Notes: generated by a model from the sequence alone, not told the origin. Counted from the stretch's first letter, positions 25,654 to 34,251 are shown. The stretch: DNA of 64,000 nt from Sporolactobacillus sp. STSJ-5 (GCF_024385605.1 NZ_JANFOJ010000008.1:96725-160724); one strand, 5' to 3'. Translations and numbers: made by a program.

Positions 25654-26567
25654 TTGATCACATCCAAGAAGACATTTTCGAGCGTCGGTTCAAGAAGTTG
25701 ATAATTCGTAATCGGTATTTGCTCATCAGAGAGCAGGTCAATAATTTTGAGCCCGTTCTTTTGTGGATCATGCAACTGCACCGTTACCGCACATTGACTG
25801 GTTTCAACAGATTGAATAAAGGAGAGCGTGCGCAGGTGTTCAAACAGACGCCTGGCCTGTACTTCATCGATGGTTTCAATGCGTACGGCTTCTTTCCGGT
25901 ACGTATTTTTAACCTCGGACAGCTTCCCATGCAGAGCGAGCGTACCTTCATGCAACAGCCCGATCGAGTCGCAAATACGTTCCACGTCAGATAGGATATG
26001 TGTTGAAAAGATGACTGTTGTCTGATCGGCGGCAACAGACAAAAGGTCAAGAATTTCTTTCCTTCCTTGTGGATCGAGCGCCGATGTTGCTTCGTCGCAA
26101 ATTAACAATTTCGGTGTGTTCAATAATGCTTGTGCAATCCCAAGCCGCTGCTTCATGCCCCTTGAAAAGCTGTGGATTTCCCGCTTGATTCCGTCAAGAC
26201 CGACCAACGGCAGCAGCTCCTGTACACGCTCATGGATCTGAAGCTTTTTAAGACCGGTGATCCGGCCACACATAACTAAGTATTCTTTAGCAGTCATATA
26301 TCCATAAAACTCAGGTACATCAGGCAGGTATCCGATAAAACGGTTGGTTGCCGTATTTCCGTAGGCAACGTTCTCTCCGCAAACAAGAATCTTTCCGCTG
26401 GTTGGTTTAAGGAAGCCCATGATCATCTTCATTGCCGTCGTTTTTCCCGCACCGTTTTTTCCGATCAGACCGAAAATAGAGTGCTCAGGAACAGTGAAGT
26501 TGAGATCGTTCAGGACGAGATGCTTGCCAAAATTTTTACTGATGTGGCGCATTTCTAAGATGTTCAT
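25650..26567 (-). CDS. ABC transporter ATP-binding protein
   Basis: A 305-residue ATPase. Walker A GKNGAGKT, signature FSRGMKQRLG, Walker B LLICDEAT and the switch histidine in FSTHIL are all present, followed by an 85-residue C-terminal domain typical of ABC-2 exporters. The ATG at 26567 is the right start: AGAGGCGA lies before it, and it overlaps the stop of the preceding small gene (ATGA). Partner of the permease encoded next. Confidence 0.93.
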   Translation of the reverse strand: MNILEMRHISKNFGKHLVLNDLNFTVPEHSIFGLIGKNGAGKTTAMKMIMGFLKPTSGKILVCGENVAYGNTATNRFIGYLPDVPEFYGYMTAKEYLVMCGRITGLKKLQIHERVQELLPLVGLDGIKREIHSFSRGMKQRLGIAQALLNTPKLLICDEATSALDPQGRKEILDLLSVAADQTTVIFSTHILSDVERICDSIGLLHEGTLALHGKLSEVKNTYRKEAVRIETIDEVQARRLFEHLRTLSFIQSVETSQCAVTVQLHDPQKNGLKIIDLLSDEQIPITNYQLLEPTLENVFLDVIK

Positions 26568-26761
26568 GAATCTTCGCCTCTGCCGATTGCAAAATAGATG
26601 ATTGGACCGATGATTTGAACAAAAAGGACAATAGCGATCCAAATGAATCGATTTGCGAATCTGAATGATCGGTGCCGGAAAATATGAATCAGTGCAGTGA
26701 GGGCAAGAATGAGTTCGAGAGCAATAATCGGAATCAGGAACGGCAGGTAGTCTTGAATCAT
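26564..26761 (-). CDS. Small PLDc_N-type membrane protein
   Basis: A 65-residue protein with two hydrophobic helices and the PLDc_N pattern: helix one (LIPIIALELILALTALIHI), a short basic loop with RHRSFRFANR, then IVLFVQIIGPIIYFAIGRGED. Such short proteins are common next to ABC exporters; the role is unknown and could be a membrane subunit. The ATG at 26761 follows GGAGTG by 6 nt. It overlaps the ATPase gene by 4 nt. Confidence 0.85.
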   Translation of the reverse strand: MIQDYLPFLIPIIALELILALTALIHIFRHRSFRFANRFIWIAIVLFVQIIGPIIYFAIGRGEDS

Positions 26762-26803
26762 TACATTCACTCCAATCGTAACGCTAATTTTTGAACGTCC
26801 TGT

Positions 26804-27847
26804 TTATCGAGAGAGCAGGATGGTGATGAGGATGATCCCAACTAGGACAATCCACGCAATCGGACGAGCCATATTGACCGTGAATCCAATTCCGACTCGT
26901 TTTTCCACAAAAATCGAGGGATCGGAGCGATTAAAATAGAAGATGCCCCAAATCCACTTGCCGTCGTCATCAAGGATCGGCCCCGATACATGTTTGCTGC
27001 GAACAAAGCGTATATAGAGCCAAATCATCGTAATCAAAAATCCCAAATTAACAAGTGATAGAATTGCAAACCACAGCGGACTGATCGGCGTGATAAAGCT
27101 GAGAACAACCAGAAAGAACAGAATCTCTGATAACAGACAAAAAATGATCAGCAAAAGAGTCATCATTTTTCGATACTGCGCATAACCCGGAGCAGCATTT
27201 GGATTTCCTTTAACTGACGCGGGTGCGCGCCGAGTAAAGAGAACAAGAGCGCCGAGCATCAGCTCCAATGCCACCGGTGACAGTACGGTATGCCATGATT
27301 TTGGTGCCCATCGGTCGGGTCCGCTGATTCCGAAATGCGTCGGAATTGAGTCAGCCATGTACGGATAACCGAACCACACGACAGCGAGGGTGGCAACGAA
27401 GACCGGAACCAAGAGAAGAACCCATTTGAGAGACAATACGGTTTCTCGGTCGCTTTTGCCCAGGTCAACAACAATCTTTTTTGTAGTTAGTTGGGCATCC
27501 GGAGCCATACTCTGCTTCAATTTTCGAGTCTGCCGGTTGGCAAGAACAAAGAGAAACGAATCGATTACAATGAGAGCGAGCATAACCATGCTAAATCCAA
27601 AGAGCCACTTTTCATCGGTTAGGATAAATGAGAGAAAAAGAAGAATAACGAACAGCGCAAGGTCAGTACCGGCAGATCTAACTAGGTAGCGGCGACGAAT
27701 CGATGCTGCCTGAGCATCTCTCCAGATTGAAGGATTGGCAAAAACGACACCAAACAGAACATTCTTTCTTGAAAACCAAGGCTGCATAATCATGAGACAC
27801 GCGACAAGGACATAGGTGCATATAAGAATGAGGATGTTTTCGTTCAC
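26804..27847 (-). CDS. DUF1648/DUF5808 polytopic membrane protein
   Basis: A 347-residue membrane protein with about nine helices. The central block SIPTHFGISGPDRWAPK is the DUF1648 signature shared with SdpI-type immunity proteins. The C-terminal KWIWGIFYFNRSDPSIFVEK (DUF5808) faces the cytoplasm. Its GTG start overlaps the regulator stop (GTGA), so it is coupled to the GntR gene. In related operons these proteins accompany YtrA-type regulators and ABC exporters; a sensor or immunity role is inference. Confidence 0.85.
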   Translation of the reverse strand: MNENILILICTYVLVACLMIMQPWFSRKNVLFGVVFANPSIWRDAQAASIRRRYLVRSAGTDLALFVILLFLSFILTDEKWLFGFSMVMLALIVIDSFLFVLANRQTRKLKQSMAPDAQLTTKKIVVDLGKSDRETVLSLKWVLLLVPVFVATLAVVWFGYPYMADSIPTHFGISGPDRWAPKSWHTVLSPVALELMLGALVLFTRRAPASVKGNPNAAPGYAQYRKMMTLLLIIFCLLSEILFFLVVLSFITPISPLWFAILSLVNLGFLITMIWLYIRFVRSKHVSGPILDDDGKWIWGIFYFNRSDPSIFVEKRVGIGFTVNMARPIAWIVLVGIILITILLSR

Positions 27848-28233
27848 GATTCATTACCCTCCAGTTCGTCATACATGTGATCAATCATTTGATGCAGCAC
27901 GGCTCGATCAACGCGGCGTGTAACCGCCTCAGAGACAAGTGTTTTCAACGGATCACCGCAGTTTTCCAGAAACTCAGCCGCATTTTGTGCTGCATCTCCG
28001 GCTTTGATAAAGGTTCCGCGCCGCCGCTGAATTTCAATAAACCCTTCGCTTTGAAGTAATTGGTAGGCTTTATTGACGGTATGAAGATTGACACCGATTT
28101 CTGCTCCTAGAGTACGGACAGAAGGCAGTGGATCACCGTCGTTCAAATTACCGGAAGCGATTCCGTTGACAATTCCATTGCGTATTTGCATATAAATCGG
28201 CTGGTCAGAACCGAAATCGATCGAAAGGAGCAT
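27844..28233 (-). CDS. GntR-family regulator, YtrA subfamily
   Basis: A 129-residue protein: winged-helix HTH (residues about 8-75, PIYMQIRNGIVNGI, LPSVRTLGAEIGVNLHTVNKAY) plus a short dimerising tail, the YtrA-type length. First gene of the operon for the DUF1648 protein, PLDc_N protein and ABC exporter. A perfect TGTTATA-N7-TATAACA palindrome lies 24 bp upstream and is the likely operator for autorepression. The ATG follows AGAGGCG. Confidence 0.92.
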   Translation of the reverse strand: MLLSIDFGSDQPIYMQIRNGIVNGIASGNLNDGDPLPSVRTLGAEIGVNLHTVNKAYQLLQSEGFIEIQRRRGTFIKAGDAAQNAAEFLENCGDPLKTLVSEAVTRRVDRAVLHQMIDHMYDELEGNES

Positions 28234-28256
28234 CAGTAATCGCCTCTTGTTCTATC

Positions 28257-28277
28257 TGTTATATATTAAGTATAACA
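28257..28277. promoter_or_regulatory. Likely operator of the YtrA-type regulator
   Basis: TGTTATA and TATAACA form a perfect inverted repeat around TATTAAG, 24 bp before the regulator start, overlapping the expected promoter. Confidence 0.65.
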
Positions 28278-28470
28278 ATAAAGATGTCATTCGTCTATGA
28301 AATCATTTATTTTCAGAAAGTATGCTCCCAAAGAAAGATGATCCCTTGATTCAAGTAAATAAATCAGCATCCGGATTTTGAAATGCCTCTCTAATCGAGC
28401 ATAAGGTGATTTAAACGAATAGGAAAAACGTGACACACGTAAAGTACAGCAAGTTTTGCTCATCTTTTAA

Positions 28471-28525
28471 ACAAAATTTTAGACAAAATTTTAGACAAAA
28501 TTTTAGACAAAATTTTAGACAAAAA
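28471..28525. repeat. 12-bp tandem repeat ACAAAATTTTAG
   Basis: About 4.5 head-to-tail copies of ACAAAATTTTAG, each containing the palindrome AAAATTTT. It lies between the YtrA-type promoter region and the HxlR terminator. The rest of 28278-28470 shows nothing I recognise. Confidence 0.9.
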
Positions 28526-28577
28526 TAAATAAGGCTATGCCCGTGCTCAGTCAAGAGCATCGCATGCCTTATTTTTC
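28523..28577 (-). terminator. Terminator after the HxlR gene
   Basis: AATAAGGC and GCCTTATT arms with an inner ATGC/GCAT stem. On the minus strand it ends in TTTATTTTT. Confidence 0.75.
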
Positions 28578-28919
28578 TAGGAGGTCCTGATGAGTCTGCT
28601 CGTAGCGATCGCCCCAGTGCTTCATCTCTTGAATAATCGGTTTCAAGGTTTCCCCAAACGCAGTGAGCGAGTACTCTGTTTTTGGTGGAACAACTGGAAA
28701 TACTTCTCGATGAATGACACCGTCTTTTTCTAATTCGCGAAGCTGAAGCGTTAACATACGCTGACTCACACCCGGCATGAGACGGCGCATCTCGTTAAAT
28801 CGTCTTGTTTTCGTCATTATATGATAAAGGATGACGCCTTTCCATTTCCCGCCGATGATATCAAGGGTTGTTTCAACAGGGCAATGTTTGCAGGCGTATC
28901 CTGCTTTTCGATTCCGCAT
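28569..28919 (-). CDS. HxlR-family redox-type regulator
   Basis: A 116-residue winged-helix protein of the HxlR/YodB group (TLDIIGGKWKGVILYHI, RFNEMRRLMPGVSQRMLT, ELEKDGVIHREVFP). Two cysteines near the N-terminus (C10 and C13 in YACKHCPVE) sit where YodB/HypR-type sensors carry their reactive cysteine. It is divergent from a quinone-oxidoreductase-type gene, a common arrangement for quinone or aldehyde stress control. A near-perfect ATTATAC-N5-GTGTAAT repeat lies between them. Sensing mechanism is inference. Confidence 0.88.
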   Translation of the reverse strand: MRNRKAGYACKHCPVETTLDIIGGKWKGVILYHIMTKTRRFNEMRRLMPGVSQRMLTLQLRELEKDGVIHREVFPVVPPKTEYSLTAFGETLKPIIQEMKHWGDRYEQTHQDLLEK

Positions 28920-28993
28920 TAATAAGCCTCCTAGGTTACATTCTTGTTTCTACGTCACGACATTGTGCGTTCTACCCGATCCGCTTTAGTGCC

Positions 28994-29012
28994 ATTATAC
29001 TATAAGTGTAAT
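28994..29012. promoter_or_regulatory. Probable HxlR operator
   Basis: ATTATAC TATAA GTGTAAT is an inverted repeat with one mismatch, in the divergent promoter region 25 bp before the oxidoreductase start. Confidence 0.55.
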
Positions 29013-29036
29013 CGAAATGAGGATGGGAGAGATTTG

Positions 29037-30056
29037 ATGAAAGCATTCGGCACATTTGAAACAACAGATATTTCAAATTCAAACAGTATTGTTCCTATAG
29101 AGATTCCTGTTCAACAGCCGACAGGGCATGATCTTCTTGTTCAGGTAAAGGCTGTATCTGTTAATCCGGTTGACACGAAAGTGCGAAATGCGCAGAACGG
29201 ACGAACGAACGGCGCACGGATCGTCGGCTATGATGCGAGTGGCATCGTAGTGGCAGTGGGGGAAAAGGTGACCCTGTTCAAACCGGGTGATGAAGTCTAT
29301 TACGCAGGGGATGTTACGCGAAAAGGAACGAATACCGACCAGCATCTAGTTGACGAACGAATTGTTGCACATAAGCCGGAAACGTTGGATTTTCTGACTG
29401 CAGCAGGGATACCTTTGACAAGTATTACTGCTTATGAAGCTCTATTTGCTCGGTTGCCGTTTAGCGCCGAACATCATGAGAAAAATATTGGAAAACGGCT
29501 GCTCATTATAAATGGTGCTGGCGGCGTCGGATCGATTGCCATTCAGCTTGCCAAATGGGCTGGCCTTCATGTCATTGCTACGGCGTCACGGCCGGAAACG
29601 ATTAGGTGGGTAAAAGATCTTGGCGCAGATGAGGTCATTAATCACAGACAATCCTTTAAAGATGAATTTGAGAAGCTTCCGTTTGATACGGTTGATGCGA
29701 TTCTCTGCTTGAACGACACGAAGGGACATTGGCAGAACATGTATGACGTGATCAAACCTCAAGGCCATATCTGCTCCATTGTGGAAATTGGAGACGGCAT
29801 TAATCTGGACCTGATTAAGCCTAAGAGTATTACGTTTAGCTGGGAATTCATGTTCACGCGTCCGATGTTTGAAACCGAGGACATGATTGAGCAGCATAAT
29901 CTGCTTACAAAAGTTGCGAAATTGCTGGACAATGGTGTCCTTAAGCAGACCGTAACAAAGAAGCTGACACCGTTGAACGCAGAAAATCTGCGCGAAGCAC
30001 ATCAATTGGTTGAAAGTGGCAAGATGATCGGAAAAATTGTTGTTGGCGAAAATTAA
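29037..30056 (+). CDS. Zinc-less MDR-family NADPH:quinone oxidoreductase
   Basis: A 339-residue medium-chain dehydrogenase/reductase. The N-terminal GroES-like part has VNPVDTKVRNAQ and GYDASGIVVAVG. The Rossmann part has INGAGGVGSIAIQLAKWAGLHVIATA (residues about 155-180, shown in part). The zinc-ligand cysteines of alcohol dehydrogenases are missing, so it is of the zeta-crystallin/quinone reductase type. The ATG at 29037 follows GGGAGAG. Likely repressed by the divergent HxlR protein and induced by electrophiles. Confidence 0.88.
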   Translation: MKAFGTFETTDISNSNSIVPIEIPVQQPTGHDLLVQVKAVSVNPVDTKVRNAQNGRTNGARIVGYDASGIVVAVGEKVTLFKPGDEVYYAGDVTRKGTNTDQHLVDERIVAHKPETLDFLTAAGIPLTSITAYEALFARLPFSAEHHEKNIGKRLLIINGAGGVGSIAIQLAKWAGLHVIATASRPETIRWVKDLGADEVINHRQSFKDEFEKLPFDTVDAILCLNDTKGHWQNMYDVIKPQGHICSIVEIGDGINLDLIKPKSITFSWEFMFTRPMFETEDMIEQHNLLTKVAKLLDNGVLKQTVTKKLTPLNAENLREAHQLVESGKMIGKIVVGEN

Positions 30057-30286
30057 AGAGATGAATGAACTGCCTTCGGGAACGACTCTTTAAAGAGAAG
30101 AACAAATCAGAGCAAAGCAAAGAAACGAATTAATTAAGATGAGAATAAGAATGTCGCGGGAAATCAGCCGCGGCATTTTTTTTGTACCATACGGAGCGTA
30201 GTTGACTGTATAGCTGCTATACACTGTAAAATGAGCACGGACTAATTTTGTGTGATTCATGAATTACAAAAAAGGAGTGAGTTCGT

Positions 30287-31771
30287 GTGGTTGAGAAAGA
30301 AGCAAAAATTACGGATATGCGGTCGGCTTTGGAGCTGTTAAAGTCGGTGTCCGGTCAGCTCATTGAAACGGATGAACCAGTTGATCCGCAGGCGGAAATT
30401 TCCGGTGTCTACCGTCATGTAGGTGCGGGCGGAACCGTGATGCGTCCAACGAGAAAAGGACCTGCGATGATTTTTAATAATGTGAAAGGGCATCCGGATG
30501 CACGTGTCTTAATTGGCTTGCTAGCCAGCCGTGAACGTGTGGCGATGATGCTTGGAACGGAGCCGGAGCGCCTCGGTTTTCTACTCAATGAAGCAGTCAA
30601 GAATCCGATTCAGCCGGTTGTCATCAATGAAAAGCCGAAATGCCAAGAAGTCGTACATTATGCGGATGAGCCGGGATTCGATATTCGCAAGCTGATTCCG
30701 GCACCTACGAATACGGAAGAGGATGCCGGGCCGTACGTCACAATGGGGATGTGCTATGCGTCGGATTCGCAGACCGGAGATTCGGATGTCACGATTCATC
30801 GACTGTGTCTCCAAAGCAAGAATGAAATTTCAATGTACTTTGTTCCGGGTGCGCGCCACCTCGGTGTCTTTCGTGAAAAGGCGGAAAAAGAAGGGCGTCC
30901 ACTCCCAATTTCCATCAGCATCGGTGTCGATCCTGCAGTTGAAATCGGCGCTTGTTTCGAACCGCCGACCACTCCGCTTGGCTACAACGAGCTCAGTGTC
31001 GCTGGAGCGATCCGCAATCAGGCGGTGGAGCTTACTCCATGTCTCACGATTGATGAAAAAGCGATTGCCAATGCGGAATATGTGATTGAAGGCGAGCTGA
31101 TTCCTGGAGCCTATGTGCGGGAGGATCAAAATACAAATACCGGTAAAGCGATGCCTGAATTTCCGGGCTATACGGGTCCGGCAGTCGCTCAAGTGCCGCT
31201 TATCAAAGTGAAGGCGGTCACGCATCGTAAGAATCCGATTATGCAAACCGTGATTGGGCCAAGCGAAGAGCATGTGAACATGGCCGGAATTCCGACCGAG
31301 GCGAGCATTCTCCAAATGGTAGAACGCGCAATGCCGGGCAAGGTGTTGAATGTGTACTGCCATCCATCAGGAGGCGGCAAATACATGGCGATTCTGCAAT
31401 TTAAAAAAATACAGCCCAGCGATGAAGGACGTCAGCGTCAAGCGGCACTTCTGACCTTTGCCGCGTTTTCTGAAATGAAGCATGTCATGCTCGTGGACGA
31501 GGATGTCGACATATTTGATACGAGCGATGTACTTTGGGCGATGAACACGCGTTATCAGGGAGATGTCGATACCATTTTTATTCCAGGTGTCCGCTGTCAT
31601 CCGCTCGATCCGACTCAGAATCCGGAATACAATCCATACATTCGTGATAAAGGTATCTCCTGCAAGACCATTTTTGATTGCACCGTTCCATATCATTTAA
31701 AGGATAAATTTCAACGGGCTAAATTCATGGATGTTGACCCAAGTCGATTCGCACCGGAGCTGTTTCAATGA
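30287..31771 (+). CDS. lpdC: UbiD-family decarboxylase, gallate/protocatechuate type
   Basis: A 494-residue prenyl-FMN-dependent decarboxylase. Strong resemblance to Lactiplantibacillus LpdC: GVYRHVGAGGTV, GPAMIFNNVKG, APTNTEEDAGPYVT, SDVTIHR, FEPPTTPLGYNELSVAGAIR, THRKNPIMQ and GPSEEHVNMAGIPTEA. LpdC removes the carboxyl group of gallate and protocatechuate in the cytosol. The GTG start follows AAGGAGTGAG by about 9 nt. It overlaps the next gene by 4 nt (ATGA), and the third gene supplies the flavin prenyltransferase, so the operon is self-sufficient. Substrate is inferred from similarity. Confidence 0.9.
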   Translation: MVEKEAKITDMRSALELLKSVSGQLIETDEPVDPQAEISGVYRHVGAGGTVMRPTRKGPAMIFNNVKGHPDARVLIGLLASRERVAMMLGTEPERLGFLLNEAVKNPIQPVVINEKPKCQEVVHYADEPGFDIRKLIPAPTNTEEDAGPYVTMGMCYASDSQTGDSDVTIHRLCLQSKNEISMYFVPGARHLGVFREKAEKEGRPLPISISIGVDPAVEIGACFEPPTTPLGYNELSVAGAIRNQAVELTPCLTIDEKAIANAEYVIEGELIPGAYVREDQNTNTGKAMPEFPGYTGPAVAQVPLIKVKAVTHRKNPIMQTVIGPSEEHVNMAGIPTEASILQMVERAMPGKVLNVYCHPSGGGKYMAILQFKKIQPSDEGRQRQAALLTFAAFSEMKHVMLVDEDVDIFDTSDVLWAMNTRYQGDVDTIFIPGVRCHPLDPTQNPEYNPYIRDKGISCKTIFDCTVPYHLKDKFQRAKFMDVDPSRFAPELFQ

Positions 31772-32124
31772 TCCAGTTGATGAAAAAGTCGGGACGCATC
31801 ACGATTGATTTAACTGCAATAAGAATGGGCCAGGATCTATGCGTGATGCTGACGGGTGGCGACCGGCCACATTTAGGCGTTGTGACGATCGCTGCCAAAG
31901 GTATGGATGCGCAAACACTCGCTTTCGGTACGCACAAGGAGCGTTTTGTGACCGAACCGATTGCCCAAGTGTTGAGCCAAAGGTTTAGCGGACATTTTGT
32001 GATCTGCTGCGGTATTCATGTGGATCAGATTACCAAACCGGAAATTGATCAGGTAAAAGTACTATCTATGGCGCTTGCCAATGACTTGTGCGTACAATTG
32101 AACGAACGGGGAGATGACCAATGA
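31768..32124 (+). CDS. lpdD: LpdD-type decarboxylase accessory protein
   Basis: A 118-residue protein matching the small third component of gallate-decarboxylase systems (LpdD). It has a GRITIDLTAIRMGQDLCVML start, GGDRPHLG, and a conserved internal segment. Its role is unclear; an accessory function for prenyl-FMN loading or enzyme maturation has been suggested for similar proteins. Overlaps of 4 nt with both neighbours show translational coupling. Confidence 0.82.
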   Translation: MIQLMKKSGRITIDLTAIRMGQDLCVMLTGGDRPHLGVVTIAAKGMDAQTLAFGTHKERFVTEPIAQVLSQRFSGHFVICCGIHVDQITKPEIDQVKVLSMALANDLCVQLNERGDDQ

Positions 32125-32678
32125 ACATTATTGTTGGCGTGACCGGAGCGTCTGGCACCATTTTTGCGGTGAAGCTGCTTGAAGCCCTGCATCAGGCAGA
32201 AGATGTGACAACACATCTGATTATGAGTGACTGGGCAAAAAATAACTTGGAGATCGAGACCGACTACGCATTTAATGAAGTAAAAAAGTTGGCGGATGAG
32301 CTCTATGACAATCGGAATCTTGGCGCACGAACCTCAAGCGGCTCGTTTCTAACCGACGGCATGGTCATTGTTCCATGCAGTATGAAAACTCTGAGCGCAG
32401 TTGCCAATGGTTATGAAGACAGTTTGATCACGCGCACAGCCGAAGTTATGATTAAGGAAAATCGCAAGCTGATTCTCTGTCCTCGCGAATCACCGCTCAG
32501 CGCAATTCATTTGGAAAACATGCTGAAACTTGCGCGGCTCGGTGTGCGCATCGTGCCGCCAATGCCCGCCTTCTATAATCATCCGAAAACATTGGACGAT
32601 ATGGTCAATCACCACGTGATGAAAATTCTCGATCAGTTGGGCATTCCAAATGCGCGATCCCAACGCTGGAACGGATAA
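32121..32678 (+). CDS. lpdB: UbiX-family flavin prenyltransferase
   Basis: A 185-residue flavoprotein of the UbiX/LpdB/PadI family. N-terminal GVTGASGTIFAVKLLEAL (phosphate loop), central VPCSMKTLSAVANGYEDSLI and the RKLILCPRESPLS block are diagnostic. It prenylates FMN to make the cofactor used by the UbiD-type decarboxylase two genes upstream. The ATG overlaps the previous stop (ATGA). A terminator follows immediately. Confidence 0.93.
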   Translation: MNIIVGVTGASGTIFAVKLLEALHQAEDVTTHLIMSDWAKNNLEIETDYAFNEVKKLADELYDNRNLGARTSSGSFLTDGMVIVPCSMKTLSAVANGYEDSLITRTAEVMIKENRKLILCPRESPLSAIHLENMLKLARLGVRIVPPMPAFYNHPKTLDDMVNHHVMKILDQLGIPNARSQRWNG

Positions 32679-32691
32679 AAACAATAGAGAA

Positions 32692-32727
32692 CAGGAGCTT
32701 CTTATTGAGAGAAGCTCCTGTTTTTCG
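32692..32727 (+). terminator. Terminator of the lpdC-lpdD-lpdB operon
   Basis: AACAGGAGCTTCT pairs with AGAAGCTCCTGTT, followed by T5. Confidence 0.92.
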
Positions 32728-32760
32728 CATACGAACTATGAAAAGAAAAAATGAGAGCGA

Positions 32761-33330
32761 ACGGCGGGGAAGTTCAACCTAAGATCGGAAAAGTAAAACC
32801 GAACGAGTCGAAAGTTTAACCTAAGATTAGAAAAGTAAAACCGAACATGAGAAGTTGAACCTAATAAGTGAAAAGTTGAACCGAACGAGTCGAAAGTTCA
32901 ACCTAAGATTGGAAAAGTAGAACCGAACATGAGAAGTTCAACCTAATAAGCGAAAAGTTAATCCGAACGGGTCGAAAGTTCAACCTAAGACCGGAAAAGT
33001 AAAACCGAACATGAGAAGTTGAACCTAATAAGCGAAAAGTTAATCCGAACGAGTCGAAAGTTCAACCTAAGATTGGAAAAGTAGAACCGAACATGAGAAG
33101 TTCAACCTAAGATCGGAAAAGTAAAACCGAACGGGTCGAAAGTTCAACCTAAGATTGGAAAAGTAGAACCGAACATGAGAAGTTCAACCTAAGATCGGAA
33201 AAGTAAAACCGAACGAGTCGAAAGTTCAACCTAAGATCGGAAAAGTAGAACCGAACATGAGAAGTTGAACCTAATAAGTGAAAAGTTGAACCGAACGAGT
33301 CGAAAGTTGAACCTAAGACCGGAGATGCGA
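32761..33330. repeat. Hierarchical array with exact 82-bp period (AAAGTTNAACCKAA family)
   Basis: The marker GTCGAAAGTT starts at 32807, 32889, 32971, 33053, 33135, 33217 and 33299, every interval exactly 82 bp. Each unit contains four modules of about 20.5 bp: AGTTCAACCTAAGAT, AGTARAACCGAACATGA, AGTTGAACCTAATAAG (or a variant) and AGTTRAWCCGAACG. The unit is conserved but the third and fourth modules switch between alternative versions from unit to unit. It starts 34 bp after a terminator and lies between convergent genes. Same core as the shorter array at 45026-45195. Confidence 0.95.
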
Positions 33331-33361
33331 GCTTAATCACCAGGGTTCGATTCACATTTCC

Positions 33362-34180
33362 TTAGTGAATGTGAATCTGCAGTTGGCACAGGTCGGCATT
33401 GTGTTCACTTGCGTAGAAGGTGGCATCAAGCAAACAGACATCAATAATTGGACCGGTCACTTCAAATTTATGCTCTGCGATCCATTCGAGAAGATGTCGG
33501 GCATAGCTTAAATCGTATGGCATTCCATACTTATACATGCAAGCGTAGGATCCGCTCGGGAGTGTTATAGTTTCTGAGACCTTAGCCGTTTGATCGGGAA
33601 TTTCAATGAAAACGCCGGCTTGGCTGAACGGCGTATCACCGGTCATCATTTCGTGCTTAATCAGTGTGCCAAAACGTCCCGAGGGCGTAATGCCGTGTTC
33701 ATGCAACAAGCGCCAGGCACGCATCATCGTCAAATGCAATGTTGGTCTGTCGACTTCACTGTCGAAGGGCACAAAGACAACTTTGCGTTCAGGCAATTGC
33801 TCAATCACCGGGCGATAGAGTTCTTCCTTGCTCTGATCAACATTTTGATAAACCAACAATCGGTTTTTGATGGAACGACGTATGCTGAGTAACTCGTCAA
33901 TTTTTTCATTGATCTTTTTTTCGTGGAACGTAAGAAGGGTCAGCGCGCTGGTTACATCGCGTCCTTTAATGTTTTGCTTGATCTCATCCAGCGGCACACC
34001 AATTGACTTTAGAAAGCAGATTTCTCTTAGAAAGGGGATTTGTCGCACGCTGTAGTAGCGGTAGCCGTTGGTGTCCTTGCTGTCTGGCTGAAACAAGCCT
34101 ATTTTATCGTAATAGATGAGCGTTTGTCTCGAAATGTTATGAATTTCCGCCATCTGGCTGATCGACAATTTGCTGCTCAC
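33362..34180 (-). CDS. MerR-family regulator with GyrI-like effector domain
   Basis: A 272-residue regulator. Residues 1-75 are a MerR HTH (SISQMAEIHNISRQTLIYYDKI, shown in part; NGYRYYSVRQIPFL). A coiled-coil linker runs to about 115. The C-terminal 150 residues have the GyrI/BmrR-like small-molecule binding pattern (ERKVVFVPFDSE, SGSYACMYKYG, EWIAEHKFEVTGP). Such proteins activate drug-efflux or detoxification genes. The GTG start follows AAAGGGG. A TTCAC-N11-GTGAA repeat at 34198-34218 could be its own operator. No target is obvious nearby. Confidence 0.88.
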   Translation of the reverse strand: MSSKLSISQMAEIHNISRQTLIYYDKIGLFQPDSKDTNGYRYYSVRQIPFLREICFLKSIGVPLDEIKQNIKGRDVTSALTLLTFHEKKINEKIDELLSIRRSIKNRLLVYQNVDQSKEELYRPVIEQLPERKVVFVPFDSEVDRPTLHLTMMRAWRLLHEHGITPSGRFGTLIKHEMMTGDTPFSQAGVFIEIPDQTAKVSETITLPSGSYACMYKYGMPYDLSYARHLLEWIAEHKFEVTGPIIDVCLLDATFYASEHNADLCQLQIHIH

Positions 34181-34251
34181 GATTTTTGCCCCTTTCGTTC
34201 ACCTAAGTGTATCGTGAAAAACAGCTCTCAGGCAAGTGAACGATGAAGGAG

